A stretch of DNA of 64,000 bases from JABDJZ01 sp047619685 (GCA_047619685.1 JBLHLC010000003.1:120264-184263), one strand, 5' to 3'. Counted from the stretch's first letter, positions 36,520 through 46,495 are shown. Notes: generated by a model not told the origin, from the sequence alone. A program made the numbers and translations.

Positions 36520-38039
36520 TGCGCGGTTTGACAAAACCCGATACTCTTCGCGAACGGGCCGCGCAATTGATCGTGCCGAGGCTGGGTTCGAATATGCCGC
36601 CGGCAGTCTCCGTGGCCGATGACCTGCAGAGAGCCGAGAGGCTGCTCGAGGAGGTCCCTGTCGGCGGGTTTGTGTTGTTCAGGGGCTCCATGGAGAGCAG
36701 TCCTGCCGCACTCGCTTCGCTTCAGGACATCTCGAAAACGCCCCTTCTCATAGCGTCTGACCTGGAACGTGGCGCCGGCCAGCAGTTGTCCGGAGGCGTC
36801 GTCTTTCCTCACGCTATGGCTTTTGGCCATGCCGGGTCTGACCGACGGCAAATGGTGAACGACGCCGCCTGCCAGACGGCCGCCGAGGCCCGCCATGCGG
36901 GCGTCCACTGGATCTTCGGGCCGGTGGCAGACATCCATTCAAACCCGCTCAATCCCATCATTTCCACCCGCGCATTTGGTTCGGACCCGGATGAGTGTGT
37001 GGATTTGACGGTTGCGTTTGTGCAGGGCTGCCTTGAAGGTGGTGCATTGAGCACGGCCAAGCACTTCCCCGGGCACGGTGACACCGACACCGATTCACAC
37101 GACGCCCTCCCCATGGTCAGCAGGTCCGCCAGGGTGCTCCGAAGCCTGGAACTCGCCCCATTTCGAGCCGCGATCGCGGCAGGGGTTGACTCGGTGATGA
37201 CGGCCCACGTCGCCTACCCCGCGCTGGACCCATCGTGTGTCCCGGCCACGTTTTCGCCCATGATCCTCCGGGATCTCCTTCGCGACGAAATGGGCTTTCG
37301 AGGGGTTGTCGTTTCAGACAGTCTCCTGATGGGGGCCGCAGGCGAAGCGGTAAGCGCCAGAGCCCACAAATTGGTCCAGGCAGGGGTCGATGTGCTTCTG
37401 GACATATCTCACCCGGCCCTCGCCCTCTCCGCTCTCCTTGAGGCCGTAGCGGACGGCTCCATGAAGGAAGAATTGATCCAGGAAGCCTTTGAGAGAATCT
37501 GGGCGATGAAGTCCAAGGTCTTTGGGCTCGCGCCGGGGCCCGTCGGTGACGGTCGGGCGCTGGCCGCCAAGGTGGCCACGGCCGCGGTCCAGGTAGCGGG
37601 CGACCTGGATGGAGTCCTGGCCGGCCCAGGTCCGGTTCCGCTTGTCGTAGTTCGACCCCACACCGATTACCCCGATCCGACGCGCGCGGATTCCGCCGCC
37701 CTTTTTGACGCCGCCTCGGACCAGTTTGAGGTATATTCTGTTGGCCCCGACACCACCGAGGAAGCGTACCAGGACTTGACCAAACGCATCGTGACCAGCG
37801 GGCGCTGCGTGCTGGCACTTGTGGTGAAGCCCGCGGCCTGGCACAAATTCGGACTCCTGCCCCGCCAAATTGAATTCGCCCGGAAAGTGATCGAGAACGC
37901 CGAAACCGCAGTGTGTTGCCTGGGAAGTCCTGACTCCGCAAGAGACCTCCCGAAACCCCGGGCAACCGTCCTGGCATTCAGCGATGTGGAGGCCAGCGTC
38001 CGGGCTGTAGCCCACCTTTTGGCCTCTGGCGGGAGGTAG
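36516..38039 (+). CDS. nagZ: Glycoside hydrolase family 3, beta-N-acetylhexosaminidase (NagZ-like)
   Basis: A 507-residue GH3 enzyme. The NagZ signature KHFPGHGDTDTDSH, whose loop carries the catalytic Asp-His pair, is present. The nucleophile Asp is in FRGVVVSDSLLMGA. NagZ removes GlcNAc from muropeptides or anhydro-muropeptides in wall recycling. The protein is about 150 residues longer than E. coli NagZ, with an added alpha/beta C-terminal domain (from about residue 350), as in Bacteroidota and Gram-positive forms. No signal peptide is evident, so it should be cytoplasmic. anmK at 61.7 kb could use the released anhydro-MurNAc. Confidence 0.88.
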   Translation: MMRGLTKPDTLRERAAQLIVPRLGSNMPPAVSVADDLQRAERLLEEVPVGGFVLFRGSMESSPAALASLQDISKTPLLIASDLERGAGQQLSGGVVFPHAMAFGHAGSDRRQMVNDAACQTAAEARHAGVHWIFGPVADIHSNPLNPIISTRAFGSDPDECVDLTVAFVQGCLEGGALSTAKHFPGHGDTDTDSHDALPMVSRSARVLRSLELAPFRAAIAAGVDSVMTAHVAYPALDPSCVPATFSPMILRDLLRDEMGFRGVVVSDSLLMGAAGEAVSARAHKLVQAGVDVLLDISHPALALSALLEAVADGSMKEELIQEAFERIWAMKSKVFGLAPGPVGDGRALAAKVATAAVQVAGDLDGVLAGPGPVPLVVVRPHTDYPDPTRADSAALFDAASDQFEVYSVGPDTTEEAYQDLTKRIVTSGRCVLALVVKPAAWHKFGLLPRQIEFARKVIENAETAVCCLGSPDSARDLPKPRATVLAFSDVEASVRAVAHLLASGGR

Positions 38040-38045
38040 AAGCGC

Positions 38046-38726
38046 ATGGCTCTTTTTGACTGGCTCACCGCAGACCGGCCCGACGTTCGGGAGGCTTTTG
38101 ATGACCTTCAGGTCATGCTCAGGCTGGGAGACGAAATGTTCTCCGCGGCTACGGCCCGGCTCCTGGATAACGAAATCCTGGAAATGGACCTTGAAGCTGT
38201 TGATCGGGGCATAAATGCCCGTGAAACACATCTCCGGGAGGTCATTCTGGACAACATCGGGGTTCGCGGTGAATACGAACCCGTGGACATGCTGAAACTA
38301 CTGGGCATTGTCCATGAGGCCGAACGCATTGGAGACCTGGCAAAGACCATATCACAGGTGGCCGATCTTGCAGCTAAGCCTCGGTTTGGCAGTGAAATCC
38401 CGGATCTCCGGGAGATTAGGGACCGCGTTTCTGCCATGTTTGTCCTCACCCGCCGCAGTTTCGAAGGGGGCGACGCCGTCACGCATGCGGAAGAGGTCCT
38501 GGCCCGACATGAAGTGCTAAAGACCCATGTAAACCAAAAGCTCCGGGAACTGGCATCCAGCGATTCGTTGTCCTCCAACATGGCCGTTGTGCTTGCTCTG
38601 GGTGTGCGAATGATGGGACGTGTCAGCTCTCATCTCGCCAACATCGCATCGGCGGTAGTCTTGCCGTATCGAGATCTTCGAAGGACCCATCCCTCCCGGG
38701 ACGGTAAAGGAGACCCTCTCGAATAG
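38046..38726 (+). CDS. PhoU-like helical protein
   Basis: A 226-residue all-helical protein. The two-bundle pattern of PhoU is visible: ETHLREVILDNI, the metal-site-like IVHEAERIGDLAKTISQVAD and, near the end, RMMGRVSSHLANIASAVVLP. PhoU proteins control phosphate uptake or bind metal clusters. No pst or Pho regulator genes are adjacent, so the job is open; related proteins act with Na/Pi cotransporters. It follows nagZ after six bases. Confidence 0.75.
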   Translation: MALFDWLTADRPDVREAFDDLQVMLRLGDEMFSAATARLLDNEILEMDLEAVDRGINARETHLREVILDNIGVRGEYEPVDMLKLLGIVHEAERIGDLAKTISQVADLAAKPRFGSEIPDLREIRDRVSAMFVLTRRSFEGGDAVTHAEEVLARHEVLKTHVNQKLRELASSDSLSSNMAVVLALGVRMMGRVSSHLANIASAVVLPYRDLRRTHPSRDGKGDPLE

Positions 38727-38826
38727 TGCCGCCGAAATGCCTTCCGCTTCTGAGCTGGCAATCGAGGCCTTACCTTCCATTCGCTCGATTCCAGGATTCG
38801 CTGGATCCAGCTGTCCGTCCCCAAGG

Positions 38827-39723
38827 ATGAAAGCATCTATCCTCCTCGTTTGCATGGCGACTCTGGCGTCCATTCAGGGATGTAACAGCCAGGTGGATAC
38901 ATCGGCTCTTCAGGCGCAAATCAACGAGATCGTGGCCACGCAGCCTGACGCGATCGTGGCCGTCTCCGTCCGAGACGGCGCGAGTGGAGTGAACTTCGAT
39001 CGCAACGGAGATCGTCTTTTTCACGCCGCGAGCACAATGAAAGTCCCGGTCATGATGGAGGTCTTCCGCCGAGCCAGCCGTGGCGATTTTTCTTTGGGCG
39101 ATTCTCTGGTTCTCCGCAACCAGTTCCGGTCCATTGTTGACGGTTCTCTGTACGCCATCGGCGATGACTCGGACGATGCCATCTACCTGAAGTTGGGTTC
39201 CAAAATGGAAATCCGACAGCTCGTGGAGAACATGATTGTCGTCTCCTCCAATCTGGCGACAAATATCCTCATTGACTTGGTCAGCGCGGATTCGGTGCAG
39301 GCTACCAGCGAACGCATCGGAACGACGAAAATGCGAACCTTGCGAGGTGTCGAGGACCTCAAGGCTTTCGAGCTTGGATTATCAAACAGGACTACTTCGG
39401 CGGATCTGGCGGTGCTGATGTCCGCCCTGGCTGAGGGCCGCGCGGTTGGCCCTTCCGAGGACGCGGCAATGATTGAGGTTCTGGCGCGCCAGCAGTTCGG
39501 CGAGATGATTCCAGCCGGGCTTCCACCAGACACGCGGGTAGCCCACAAGACTGGCCAGATAACGGAAATCCATCACGACGCCGCAATCATTTTCCCTGAC
39601 CGCGGGGCGCCATTCACGCTGGTCATCCTTGTGGAAGGCATCCCGGACGATGCCATCAGTTCATCAATCGGCAGCCGAATAACACGAGCCGTATATGAGT
39701 TCGTCCGACCGGCCTCCCCTTGA
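38827..39723 (+). CDS. Serine hydrolase lipoprotein, class A beta-lactamase fold
   Basis: From the ATG at 38827 the protein has 298 residues. The N-terminus MKASILLVCMATLASIQGC is a lipoprotein signal with Cys19. All three active-site motifs of class A beta-lactamases are present: S69-T-M-K72, S140-S-N142 and K241-T-G243. The Glu of the omega loop is not obvious, so beta-lactam hydrolysis is uncertain; it might instead be a wall-active serine hydrolase. An upstream Met at 38737 would place 30 polar residues before the signal peptide and is less likely. The stop overlaps the rnc TTG start. Confidence 0.85.
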   Translation: MKASILLVCMATLASIQGCNSQVDTSALQAQINEIVATQPDAIVAVSVRDGASGVNFDRNGDRLFHAASTMKVPVMMEVFRRASRGDFSLGDSLVLRNQFRSIVDGSLYAIGDDSDDAIYLKLGSKMEIRQLVENMIVVSSNLATNILIDLVSADSVQATSERIGTTKMRTLRGVEDLKAFELGLSNRTTSADLAVLMSALAEGRAVGPSEDAAMIEVLARQQFGEMIPAGLPPDTRVAHKTGQITEIHHDAAIIFPDRGAPFTLVILVEGIPDDAISSSIGSRITRAVYEFVRPASP

Positions 39724-40538
39724 GTTTGTGGGGACACATACGACGGTTGTTCGAGGGGACTCCACCTGCCGAACCGGAAGTTGACGAGGTCGCGGAGGCG
39801 GCACTCCGACTGACCGAGGATGACTTTGCCGCAGTCACCGGACTTCCGGTTACGAATCTGGATTTCTATATCGAGGCCATGCGGCATCGTTCCCTGGTCC
39901 GGGGCCGAATCGGTACTGCCGTGGATTCCAACGAGCGGCTGGAGTATTTGGGAGACGCGATTCTCGGGTTTGTGACCGCCGATCATCTCTTCAAACTTTA
40001 TCCGAGCGAAGACGAGGGCTTCCTCACCAGGCTTCGTTCCAAACTTGTAAACGGGAACGCCCTGGCCCTGCACGCTCGGTCCTTGGGGATCGACAAACTG
40101 ATACTGATTTCTGACAACCTCAGGCAACAGGGGCAGACTCAGAAGTTCACCAGCGTCATGGCCGACGCTTTCGAAGCTCTCATCGGCGCCGTTTATCTGG
40201 ATCAGGGCACAGAGGCAGCCCGATCCTTTGTGATCGACAACATGCTGGCAAAACTCGATCTGGACGAGTTGATGCGGCTCGAAGACAATCCGAAGAGCCT
40301 TCTCCTGGAGTTCGCTCAGGCGCGGGGTTGGGTACAGCCGATATACCGCGTCCGGACGGCGACAGGCCCAAGCCACAAGAGGACGTTCACGGTGGACGTG
40401 GTGGTACGCGGAGAGCCAGTGGGTGCGGGCGTGGCGGGCAGTAAGAAACAGGCCGAACAGCATGCCGCCGCGGAAGCGCTCGAAATGCTTCGAGCCTCAA
40501 ACCCGGACGAATCTGAAGACGCTTTCCACAAAAACTGA
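39720..40538 (+). CDS. rnc: Ribonuclease III
   Basis: A 272-residue double-strand RNA endonuclease. The signature NERLEYLGDAILG (71-83) carries catalytic acidic residues, and the second acidic cluster is in DAFEALIGAVYLDQG. A double-strand RNA-binding domain follows at about residues 188-255 (PKSLLLEFAQARGWVQPIY to GSKKQAEQHAAAEALEML). The N-terminus has about 30 extra residues compared with E. coli, common in Bacteroidota. It begins at a TTG that overlaps the previous stop. A perfect 12-base hairpin lies 44 bases after the stop. Confidence 0.95.
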   Translation: MSLWGHIRRLFEGTPPAEPEVDEVAEAALRLTEDDFAAVTGLPVTNLDFYIEAMRHRSLVRGRIGTAVDSNERLEYLGDAILGFVTADHLFKLYPSEDEGFLTRLRSKLVNGNALALHARSLGIDKLILISDNLRQQGQTQKFTSVMADAFEALIGAVYLDQGTEAARSFVIDNMLAKLDLDELMRLEDNPKSLLLEFAQARGWVQPIYRVRTATGPSHKRTFTVDVVVRGEPVGAGVAGSKKQAEQHAAAEALEMLRASNPDESEDAFHKN

Positions 40539-40581
40539 ACAAGGCAGACGGCTCCCCGCGCCCACTGTGGAGTTTGCGCTA

Positions 40582-40608
40582 GCCTTGGAGGTACTCTACC
40601 TCCAAGGC
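40582..40608 (+). terminator. Perfect 12-base hairpin between rnc and gcvP
   Basis: GCCTTGGAGGTA and TACCTCCAAGGC form a perfect stem with a three-base loop (CTC). No T tract follows. It may stop transcription, act as a processing site or control gcvP; it lies 31 bases before the gcvP ATG. Confidence 0.55.
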
Positions 40609-40639
40609 CCAATCAAAGACCGGACAAACTGAAAGTCTG

Positions 40640-43498
40640 ATGGCCGTCGATCTCAACCCAACTGACCGCTTTGCCGATCGGCATATTGGTCCCTCTGATA
40701 GCGACATTCAGGATATGCTGGGCCTCCTCGGAGTGGCCAGCCTGGACGAGTTGGTCGCCCAGACGATTCCTGCTTCCATCCGGCTTGAACGCGAGCTGGA
40801 ACTGCCTCCCGCGCTGACCGAGCATGAGCTCCTGGCACACATCGGCCAGATTGCGTCTACGAATCAGCGATTCCGATCCTTCGTCGGGATGGGGTACTAC
40901 GGAACGCTTACGCCCCCAGTGATTCAGCGGGGGATTCTGGAGAGTCCGGCCTGGTACACACAATACACGCCTTACCAGGCCGAAATTGCCCAGGGTCGCC
41001 TCGAGGCGCTGCTGAACTTCCAGACGCTCGTCACGGACCTGACGGGCCTCGAGATCGCTAACGCGTCCCTGCTGGACGAGGGAACGGCGGCAGCGGAAGC
41101 GATGACGATGCTTCACCGAAAGAGCTCCGGTCGAGACGTCTTTTTCGTCGATTCCAACTGCCACCCGCAGACCATCGAGGTGGTGCGGATGCGCGCAGAG
41201 CCGCTGGGCATTCGGGTTGTAGTGGGGGCGCACGAAGCGTTCCAGATGGACGACAGCACTTTCGGAATTCTGGTGCAGTACCCCGGATCAGACGGGCAGG
41301 TCGTGGACTTTCGAGGCCTGTGCGAGTCCGTACATGCGGGGCGAGGCCACGTTGTCGTTGCGGCCGATCTGCTCTCGTTGCTGATTCTGGAGGCTCCGGG
41401 CGCGTGGGGCGCCGATGTAGTAGTTGGCACCAGCCAGCGATTCGGCGTGCCGATGGGCTTCGGCGGACCTCACGCGGCATTTTTTGCGACGCATGGCAGC
41501 TTCAAGAGAGCGGTTCCTGGCCGGATCATCGGTGTGACCGTGGACTCCGACGGAAAGCCAGCGCTTCGAATGGCACTCCAGACCCGCGAGCAGCACATCA
41601 GGCGGGACAAGGCCACTTCCAACATATGCACGGCTCAGGTCCTTCTTGCCGTGACGGCCAGCATGTACGCGGTCTACCACGGACCGGACGGGTTGCGCAA
41701 CATTGCCGGTCGTGTTCACAACATGACCCGGGTTCTCGCGGCAACGCTCGCGGCCAACGGAGTCTCGGTACGCCACAGCGACTTCTTCGACACGCTCAGG
41801 CTGGATGTCGCGGACACGGACGCAGTGCTGGAGCGTGCCTCCACTTCCCGCTTGAACCTCCGAAGCTTTGCGGACGGATCCATTGGCATCTCGATAGACG
41901 AAGCCACCTCAGAGGCCGATCTGCTGGACCTCGCCCAGGTCCTTGCCGGAAGCGCAGTTTCACTGGACGCAGCAATAGATGCGCTCAATCCGGGGTACGA
42001 CGGGGCGATGGGCCGCGCTACTACCTATCTGGAGCACCCCGTTTTTAATACGGTGCATTCCGAAACGGACATGCTGCGCTACATGCAGCGGTTGTCCTCG
42101 AAAGACCTCTCATTGACCACGAGCATGATCCCGCTCGGGTCGTGCACCATGAAGCTCAATGCCACGGCAGAGCTGATGCCCATCACCTGGGCGTCGCTGA
42201 ACGGCATTCATCCGTTCGCTCCCTCAGACCAGGTCCCGGGCTATAGCAAGATCATCTCGGATCTGGAAGACTGGCTCGGCGAAATAACGGGCCTCCCACA
42301 CGTATCCCTGCAGCCCAATAGTGGCGCCGCGGGCGAGTACGCGGGGCTCCTCACCATCAGGGCCTATCACGCGTCCAGGGACGATGCGGCCAGGGACGTA
42401 TGCCTGATCCCCAGTTCGGCGCACGGAACGAATCCGGCGAGCGCCGTCTTGGCCGGCATGCGAGTGATTGTGGTGGATTGCGATAACCATGGCAACGTGG
42501 ACGTCGATGATCTGACAGCCAAGGCGGACCTGCACGCCGACCGCCTGGCCGCTCTCATGATCACCTATCCCTCTACGCACGGGGTGTTTGAGGAGGGGAT
42601 CCGAGGGATCTGCGGTATAGTCCATTCGCGCGGCGGCATGGTATACATGGACGGTGCCAATATGAATGCACAGGTTGGTCTCTGCCGGCCTGGCGACTTC
42701 GGGGCTGACGTCTGCCATCTGAACCTCCATAAGACCTTTGCCATCCCCCATGGCGGTGGCGGACCCGGGATCGGGCCCATCTGCGCCGCTCCCCATCTGG
42801 CCCCGTTTCTGCCAGGGCACCCGCTTATTCGGACGGGCGGCAGTCAGGCCATCGGTCCCGTGTCTTCCGCGCCGTTCGGGAGTGCTGGCGTGCTGGTCAT
42901 TTCATGGGCGTACATCGCCATGTTGGGACCGGACGGCCTCAAGAAATCGTCGCAGACGGCCATCCTCAACGCCAACTACATGGCCAAACGTCTCCTCGGC
43001 TATTACGACGTGCTCTTTACAGGCGCATCGGGACGCGTGGCGCACGAGTTTATTCTCGATCTCAGGCATCTTCGGCAGAACACCTCCCTGACGGAGGTTG
43101 ACGTGGCAAAACGCCTCATGGACTACGGATTCCATGCGCCGACCATGTCATGGCCCGTGGTTGGGACCGTCATGGTGGAACCCACGGAGAGCGAGTCCAA
43201 GGCCGAGCTCGATCGTTTTTGTGAGGCAATGATCTTGATTCGATCCGAGATCCAAGAGGTCGAGTTAGGGATTGCAGACCCCGAGCGAAACGTCCTGAAT
43301 CAGGCACCACACCCGGCTCAACTGGTCCTTTCTGATGCTTGGGACATGCCTTACTCTCGCGAGAAGGCTGCTTTTCCGGCCCCCTGGACTCGGCAACACA
43401 AGTTCTGGCCCTCGGTCAGGCGCGTGAATGACGCTCAGGGTGACAGGACACTCATCTGTACCTGCCCGCCTATCGAGGCCTACCGGGACCAGAGCTGA
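40640..43498 (+). CDS. gcvP: Glycine dehydrogenase (decarboxylating), P protein, single chain
   Basis: A 952-residue PLP enzyme that decarboxylates glycine and passes the aminomethyl group to lipoyl-GcvH. It is the fused form, with an N-terminal half (FADRHIGPSDSDIQDMLGLL, GTAAAEAMTMLHR) and a C-terminal half bearing the PLP Lys at about 698 in LNLHKTFAIPHGGGGPG. Its length is typical of the fused type. The start region matches the family (TDRFADRHIGPS). Its last 29 bases overlap the convergent HMG-CoA lyase gene. Confidence 0.97.
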   Translation: MAVDLNPTDRFADRHIGPSDSDIQDMLGLLGVASLDELVAQTIPASIRLERELELPPALTEHELLAHIGQIASTNQRFRSFVGMGYYGTLTPPVIQRGILESPAWYTQYTPYQAEIAQGRLEALLNFQTLVTDLTGLEIANASLLDEGTAAAEAMTMLHRKSSGRDVFFVDSNCHPQTIEVVRMRAEPLGIRVVVGAHEAFQMDDSTFGILVQYPGSDGQVVDFRGLCESVHAGRGHVVVAADLLSLLILEAPGAWGADVVVGTSQRFGVPMGFGGPHAAFFATHGSFKRAVPGRIIGVTVDSDGKPALRMALQTREQHIRRDKATSNICTAQVLLAVTASMYAVYHGPDGLRNIAGRVHNMTRVLAATLAANGVSVRHSDFFDTLRLDVADTDAVLERASTSRLNLRSFADGSIGISIDEATSEADLLDLAQVLAGSAVSLDAAIDALNPGYDGAMGRATTYLEHPVFNTVHSETDMLRYMQRLSSKDLSLTTSMIPLGSCTMKLNATAELMPITWASLNGIHPFAPSDQVPGYSKIISDLEDWLGEITGLPHVSLQPNSGAAGEYAGLLTIRAYHASRDDAARDVCLIPSSAHGTNPASAVLAGMRVIVVDCDNHGNVDVDDLTAKADLHADRLAALMITYPSTHGVFEEGIRGICGIVHSRGGMVYMDGANMNAQVGLCRPGDFGADVCHLNLHKTFAIPHGGGGPGIGPICAAPHLAPFLPGHPLIRTGGSQAIGPVSSAPFGSAGVLVISWAYIAMLGPDGLKKSSQTAILNANYMAKRLLGYYDVLFTGASGRVAHEFILDLRHLRQNTSLTEVDVAKRLMDYGFHAPTMSWPVVGTVMVEPTESESKAELDRFCEAMILIRSEIQEVELGIADPERNVLNQAPHPAQLVLSDAWDMPYSREKAAFPAPWTRQHKFWPSVRRVNDAQGDRTLICTCPPIEAYRDQS

Positions 43499-44417
43499 GC
43501 GGCGACAGCAACTTGTAATTTCGCCCCGAAAGCGGGTGCCCGACGTGTGCCTCAATGCGCCGAGACAACGCTGCTACTTTCGCCACATCTATATCGGTTC
43601 GGTAGCCGAGACGGTTCGCCAGGTAAGAAACGTCTTCGGTAGCCACGTTCCCCGTGGCTCCCGGAATAAACGGGCAGCCACCCAGACCCCCGAAGGAGGT
43701 ATCAAACCGCCGCACGCCCCAATCCAGGGCGCAGGCGATGTTTGCGAGTCCCAGGCCGCGCGTGTCGTGAAGGTGGAGGACAATGGGCGTTGCCGGGTCG
43801 GCGGAGCGCACATTGTCCAGCATCCTTCGAATGGATGGTGGAGCGGCCATGCCGGTGGAATCTGCAAGGGATAGAGACTCCAGACCCGCCCCACGAAAGT
43901 GTTGGACGACTTCCAGAATCAGGGCTTCGGGCGTATCGTCGGGCGCGTTGTAGCCCCAGACCGTCTGTAGCCCGAGTTGCACCTGCATCCCTTCTGACTG
44001 CGCCGTCCGGATCATTGCCTCGACGTCCCTGATCCCCTCACGAACCGTGGAATTGGCGTTGTCTCGGGCGTGGGTTTCGTTCAGGGCGATGGACAGATCC
44101 AGGCAGAGGACGCCAGCCGCCGCCGCGCGCTCAACGCCCCTCATGTTCAGCGCGAGTGCCGATAGGGTCGCCCCCGCCGCCGTCGCTTCCGGTAGGAATT
44201 CTCCCAGCAGTGCCTCGGCATCGGCCATCTGTGGAACGCGCCCAGGGTGGACAAAAGACGTCGCCTGGATACGCCTGATTCCGGACGACATGAGGTCGCG
44301 AATCGTGTCCAGCTTGAGCTGGGTGGGGATGGGCACGACTTCAAACTGAAACCCGTCGCGCGGGCCAACGTCACAAAGATCGATCAACATTGGCTCGCCA
44401 TGGTTTTGATCTTTCAC
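43470..44417 (-). CDS. Hydroxymethylglutaryl-CoA lyase family protein
   Basis: A 315-residue TIM-barrel enzyme of the HMGL-like family. It has CDVGPRDGFQ (metal Asp) at the N-terminus, HLHDTRGLGLANI (metal His) and the Cys loop FGGLGGCPFIPGATGNVATED. HMG-CoA lyase makes acetyl-CoA and acetoacetate in leucine breakdown; 2-isopropylmalate-type relatives lack this Cys loop. No other leucine-degradation gene is close by. The start could also be Met10 (44390). It is convergent with gcvP and divergent from the M1 peptidase, with 68 bases between. Confidence 0.9.
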   Translation of the reverse strand: MKDQNHGEPMLIDLCDVGPRDGFQFEVVPIPTQLKLDTIRDLMSSGIRRIQATSFVHPGRVPQMADAEALLGEFLPEATAAGATLSALALNMRGVERAAAAGVLCLDLSIALNETHARDNANSTVREGIRDVEAMIRTAQSEGMQVQLGLQTVWGYNAPDDTPEALILEVVQHFRGAGLESLSLADSTGMAAPPSIRRMLDNVRSADPATPIVLHLHDTRGLGLANIACALDWGVRRFDTSFGGLGGCPFIPGATGNVATEDVSYLANRLGYRTDIDVAKVAALSRRIEAHVGHPLSGRNYKLLSPLSSGPGRPR

Positions 44418-44485
44418 GGAGTTTGCCTCGGGTATCGCGGATCTGTGGTTCGTAAGCTCGAAGCGTGAATTGAAGCGCTCTACAA

Positions 44486-46477
44486 ATGTTCTACCGCATC
44501 GCCCTCCTCTTCCTCCTGCTCGCTACGGCAGCAGGCACCGTCCGTGGACAAGCCACCACAAATTCCGAGCGGCCACTCTCCGATCGTCGGGTGTCGTACC
44601 GGATGGACGTTACGCTCGACCCGGTCGAACGCACCGTATCTGGAACCCAGCGGCTGACCTGGCGCAACCCAGGCAACGTTCCCGTGGACGAACTGCAGTT
44701 TCACCTCTACCTGAACGCGTTTTCTCCAGGCTCAACGTTCCAGGTCGAGAGTGGCGGCGCGCACCGAGGCTTTTCGGATGAGCGGGATGACCGGTGGGGT
44801 GGGGTCGAAGTAACGCGGATGCAGGTTGCCGGCGAGCTCCCGGCAGACCTTGCAGGGACACTCCCTTATTCAGGAGGGCCAACCGATCTGACGGGCTCCA
44901 TGCGTTTCATTCAGCCGGACGACAATAATCTCCGGGACAGGACTGTGATGGCCGTCACGCTCGCCGAGCCCGTGGCCCCCGGTGCCACTATCGCCCTGGA
45001 CGTGGACTTTGAAAGCTCACTTCCTCGCATAACCGCCAGGACCGGGTTCACAGAAGACAGCGATGGTAACCCGTTCTTCATGGTCGCCCAGTGGTTTCCG
45101 AAAATTGCTGTCTATGAGGTCCCCGGCCAACGGTATGTACCGGCCGATGCCTCGGAAGGGATCTGGAATGCGCACCAGTTCCACGCCAATTCCGAGTTCT
45201 ACGCGGACTTCGGGACGTACGATGTAACCATGCGTGTCCCGGAGTCCTACGTGGTGGGCGCCAGCGGAGTCCGGGCATCGGAACAAGTGGTAGACGGCAC
45301 CCGGACCATCCGGTACCTCGCCGATGATGTCCACGACTTTGCCTGGACCGCGTACGAAGGCTACCAGGTGTACGAAGAGACCTGGCGACACGTCAATATT
45401 CGACTGTTACTTCGTCCGGAACACGACAGCGAAAGACAAATGAGGCGGCATTTCGATGCCGCGACCGCTGCGCTGGAGCGATTTGATGCATGGGTCGGTG
45501 AATACCCGTACACCTCCCTGACGCTTGTGGATGGAATCGGTGGTGCGAACGGCATGGAGTACCCGACGTTGATCACCTGTGGCACCGTATACATGATTCC
45601 GGAGTGGGCCCGATTCCTGGAGCTTGTAACCATACACGAATTCGGCCACCAGTACTTTTACGGCCTCCTGGCATCAAACGAGTTCGAGGAAGCCTGGCTC
45701 GACGAGGGCATGACTTCCTACGTCGAATCCAAAATAATGGATGATGCCTACGGCCCGGGTTCTGCGCTGGACTTGCCGGGCCTCCCGGTAGGCGACCGGA
45801 ACCTGCAGCGACTCGGCTATACGAAGCGGAATCCTTCTAGCGGGGCTCTCTTCACCCGCTCCTGGGAGTACGAATTCGGGTCCGACTACGGGAAGAACTC
45901 CTACTCCAAACCCGCCACGGTCATGAACACGCTGGACGCTTATTTGGGCTGGGAAACCATGCGGACCTTCCTGAGGACGTACTACAGCACTTGGCGATTC
46001 AAACATCCGAGCACCCGTGACCTCCAGGAGACATTGGAGGAGGTGGCGGGGCAGGACATGGACTGGTTCTTCGACCAGTACGTCTATGGAACCGCGGTCC
46101 TGGATTACCGGATCGATACCATATCGTCGGCGCGGGACCAAAGTGTCCCAGATTCACTGGATGCTACCTACTTGCACACCGTTCGTGTGGAGCGCGTGTA
46201 TGACGGATATATGCCCACCACCCTGCGAATGGAGTTTGAGGACGGCACTCACCACGATATGCGGTGGAGCGGAGAAGACCACTGGCGGGAGTTTTCGCAT
46301 ACTGGACCGTCCCGTTTGAAGGAAGCCTACCTGGATCCGGAGGGAGGCCTCTGGCTGGAGACAAAGCGGTTGAACAACCGGCGCTCCTTGGCTGTCCATA
46401 GCCCCGGGTCGCGCGAGCATCGAAAATTTGCGACGCGTTTTCAGCAGCTGGCTCTCCTCATCTCGGCCATTTTTTAG
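44486..46477 (+). CDS. M1 family zinc aminopeptidase, exported
   Basis: A 663-residue protein with a signal peptide (MFYRIALLFLLLATAAGTVRG, cleavage about residue 22). An N-terminal beta-sandwich resembles the M1 fold (YRMDVTLDPVERTVSGTQRL). The catalytic domain has HEFGH (384-388) and the third zinc ligand Glu407 in WLDEGM, 18 residues apart as in M1 peptidases. The exopeptidase GAMEN-like motif is replaced by GGANGMEYPT. It probably removes residues from peptides in the periplasm or outside. A membrane protein gene follows after 18 bases. Confidence 0.9.
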   Translation: MFYRIALLFLLLATAAGTVRGQATTNSERPLSDRRVSYRMDVTLDPVERTVSGTQRLTWRNPGNVPVDELQFHLYLNAFSPGSTFQVESGGAHRGFSDERDDRWGGVEVTRMQVAGELPADLAGTLPYSGGPTDLTGSMRFIQPDDNNLRDRTVMAVTLAEPVAPGATIALDVDFESSLPRITARTGFTEDSDGNPFFMVAQWFPKIAVYEVPGQRYVPADASEGIWNAHQFHANSEFYADFGTYDVTMRVPESYVVGASGVRASEQVVDGTRTIRYLADDVHDFAWTAYEGYQVYEETWRHVNIRLLLRPEHDSERQMRRHFDAATAALERFDAWVGEYPYTSLTLVDGIGGANGMEYPTLITCGTVYMIPEWARFLELVTIHEFGHQYFYGLLASNEFEEAWLDEGMTSYVESKIMDDAYGPGSALDLPGLPVGDRNLQRLGYTKRNPSSGALFTRSWEYEFGSDYGKNSYSKPATVMNTLDAYLGWETMRTFLRTYYSTWRFKHPSTRDLQETLEEVAGQDMDWFFDQYVYGTAVLDYRIDTISSARDQSVPDSLDATYLHTVRVERVYDGYMPTTLRMEFEDGTHHDMRWSGEDHWREFSHTGPSRLKEAYLDPEGGLWLETKRLNNRRSLAVHSPGSREHRKFATRFQQLALLISAIF

Positions 46478-46495
46478 GCCATCGACAGCAACACC

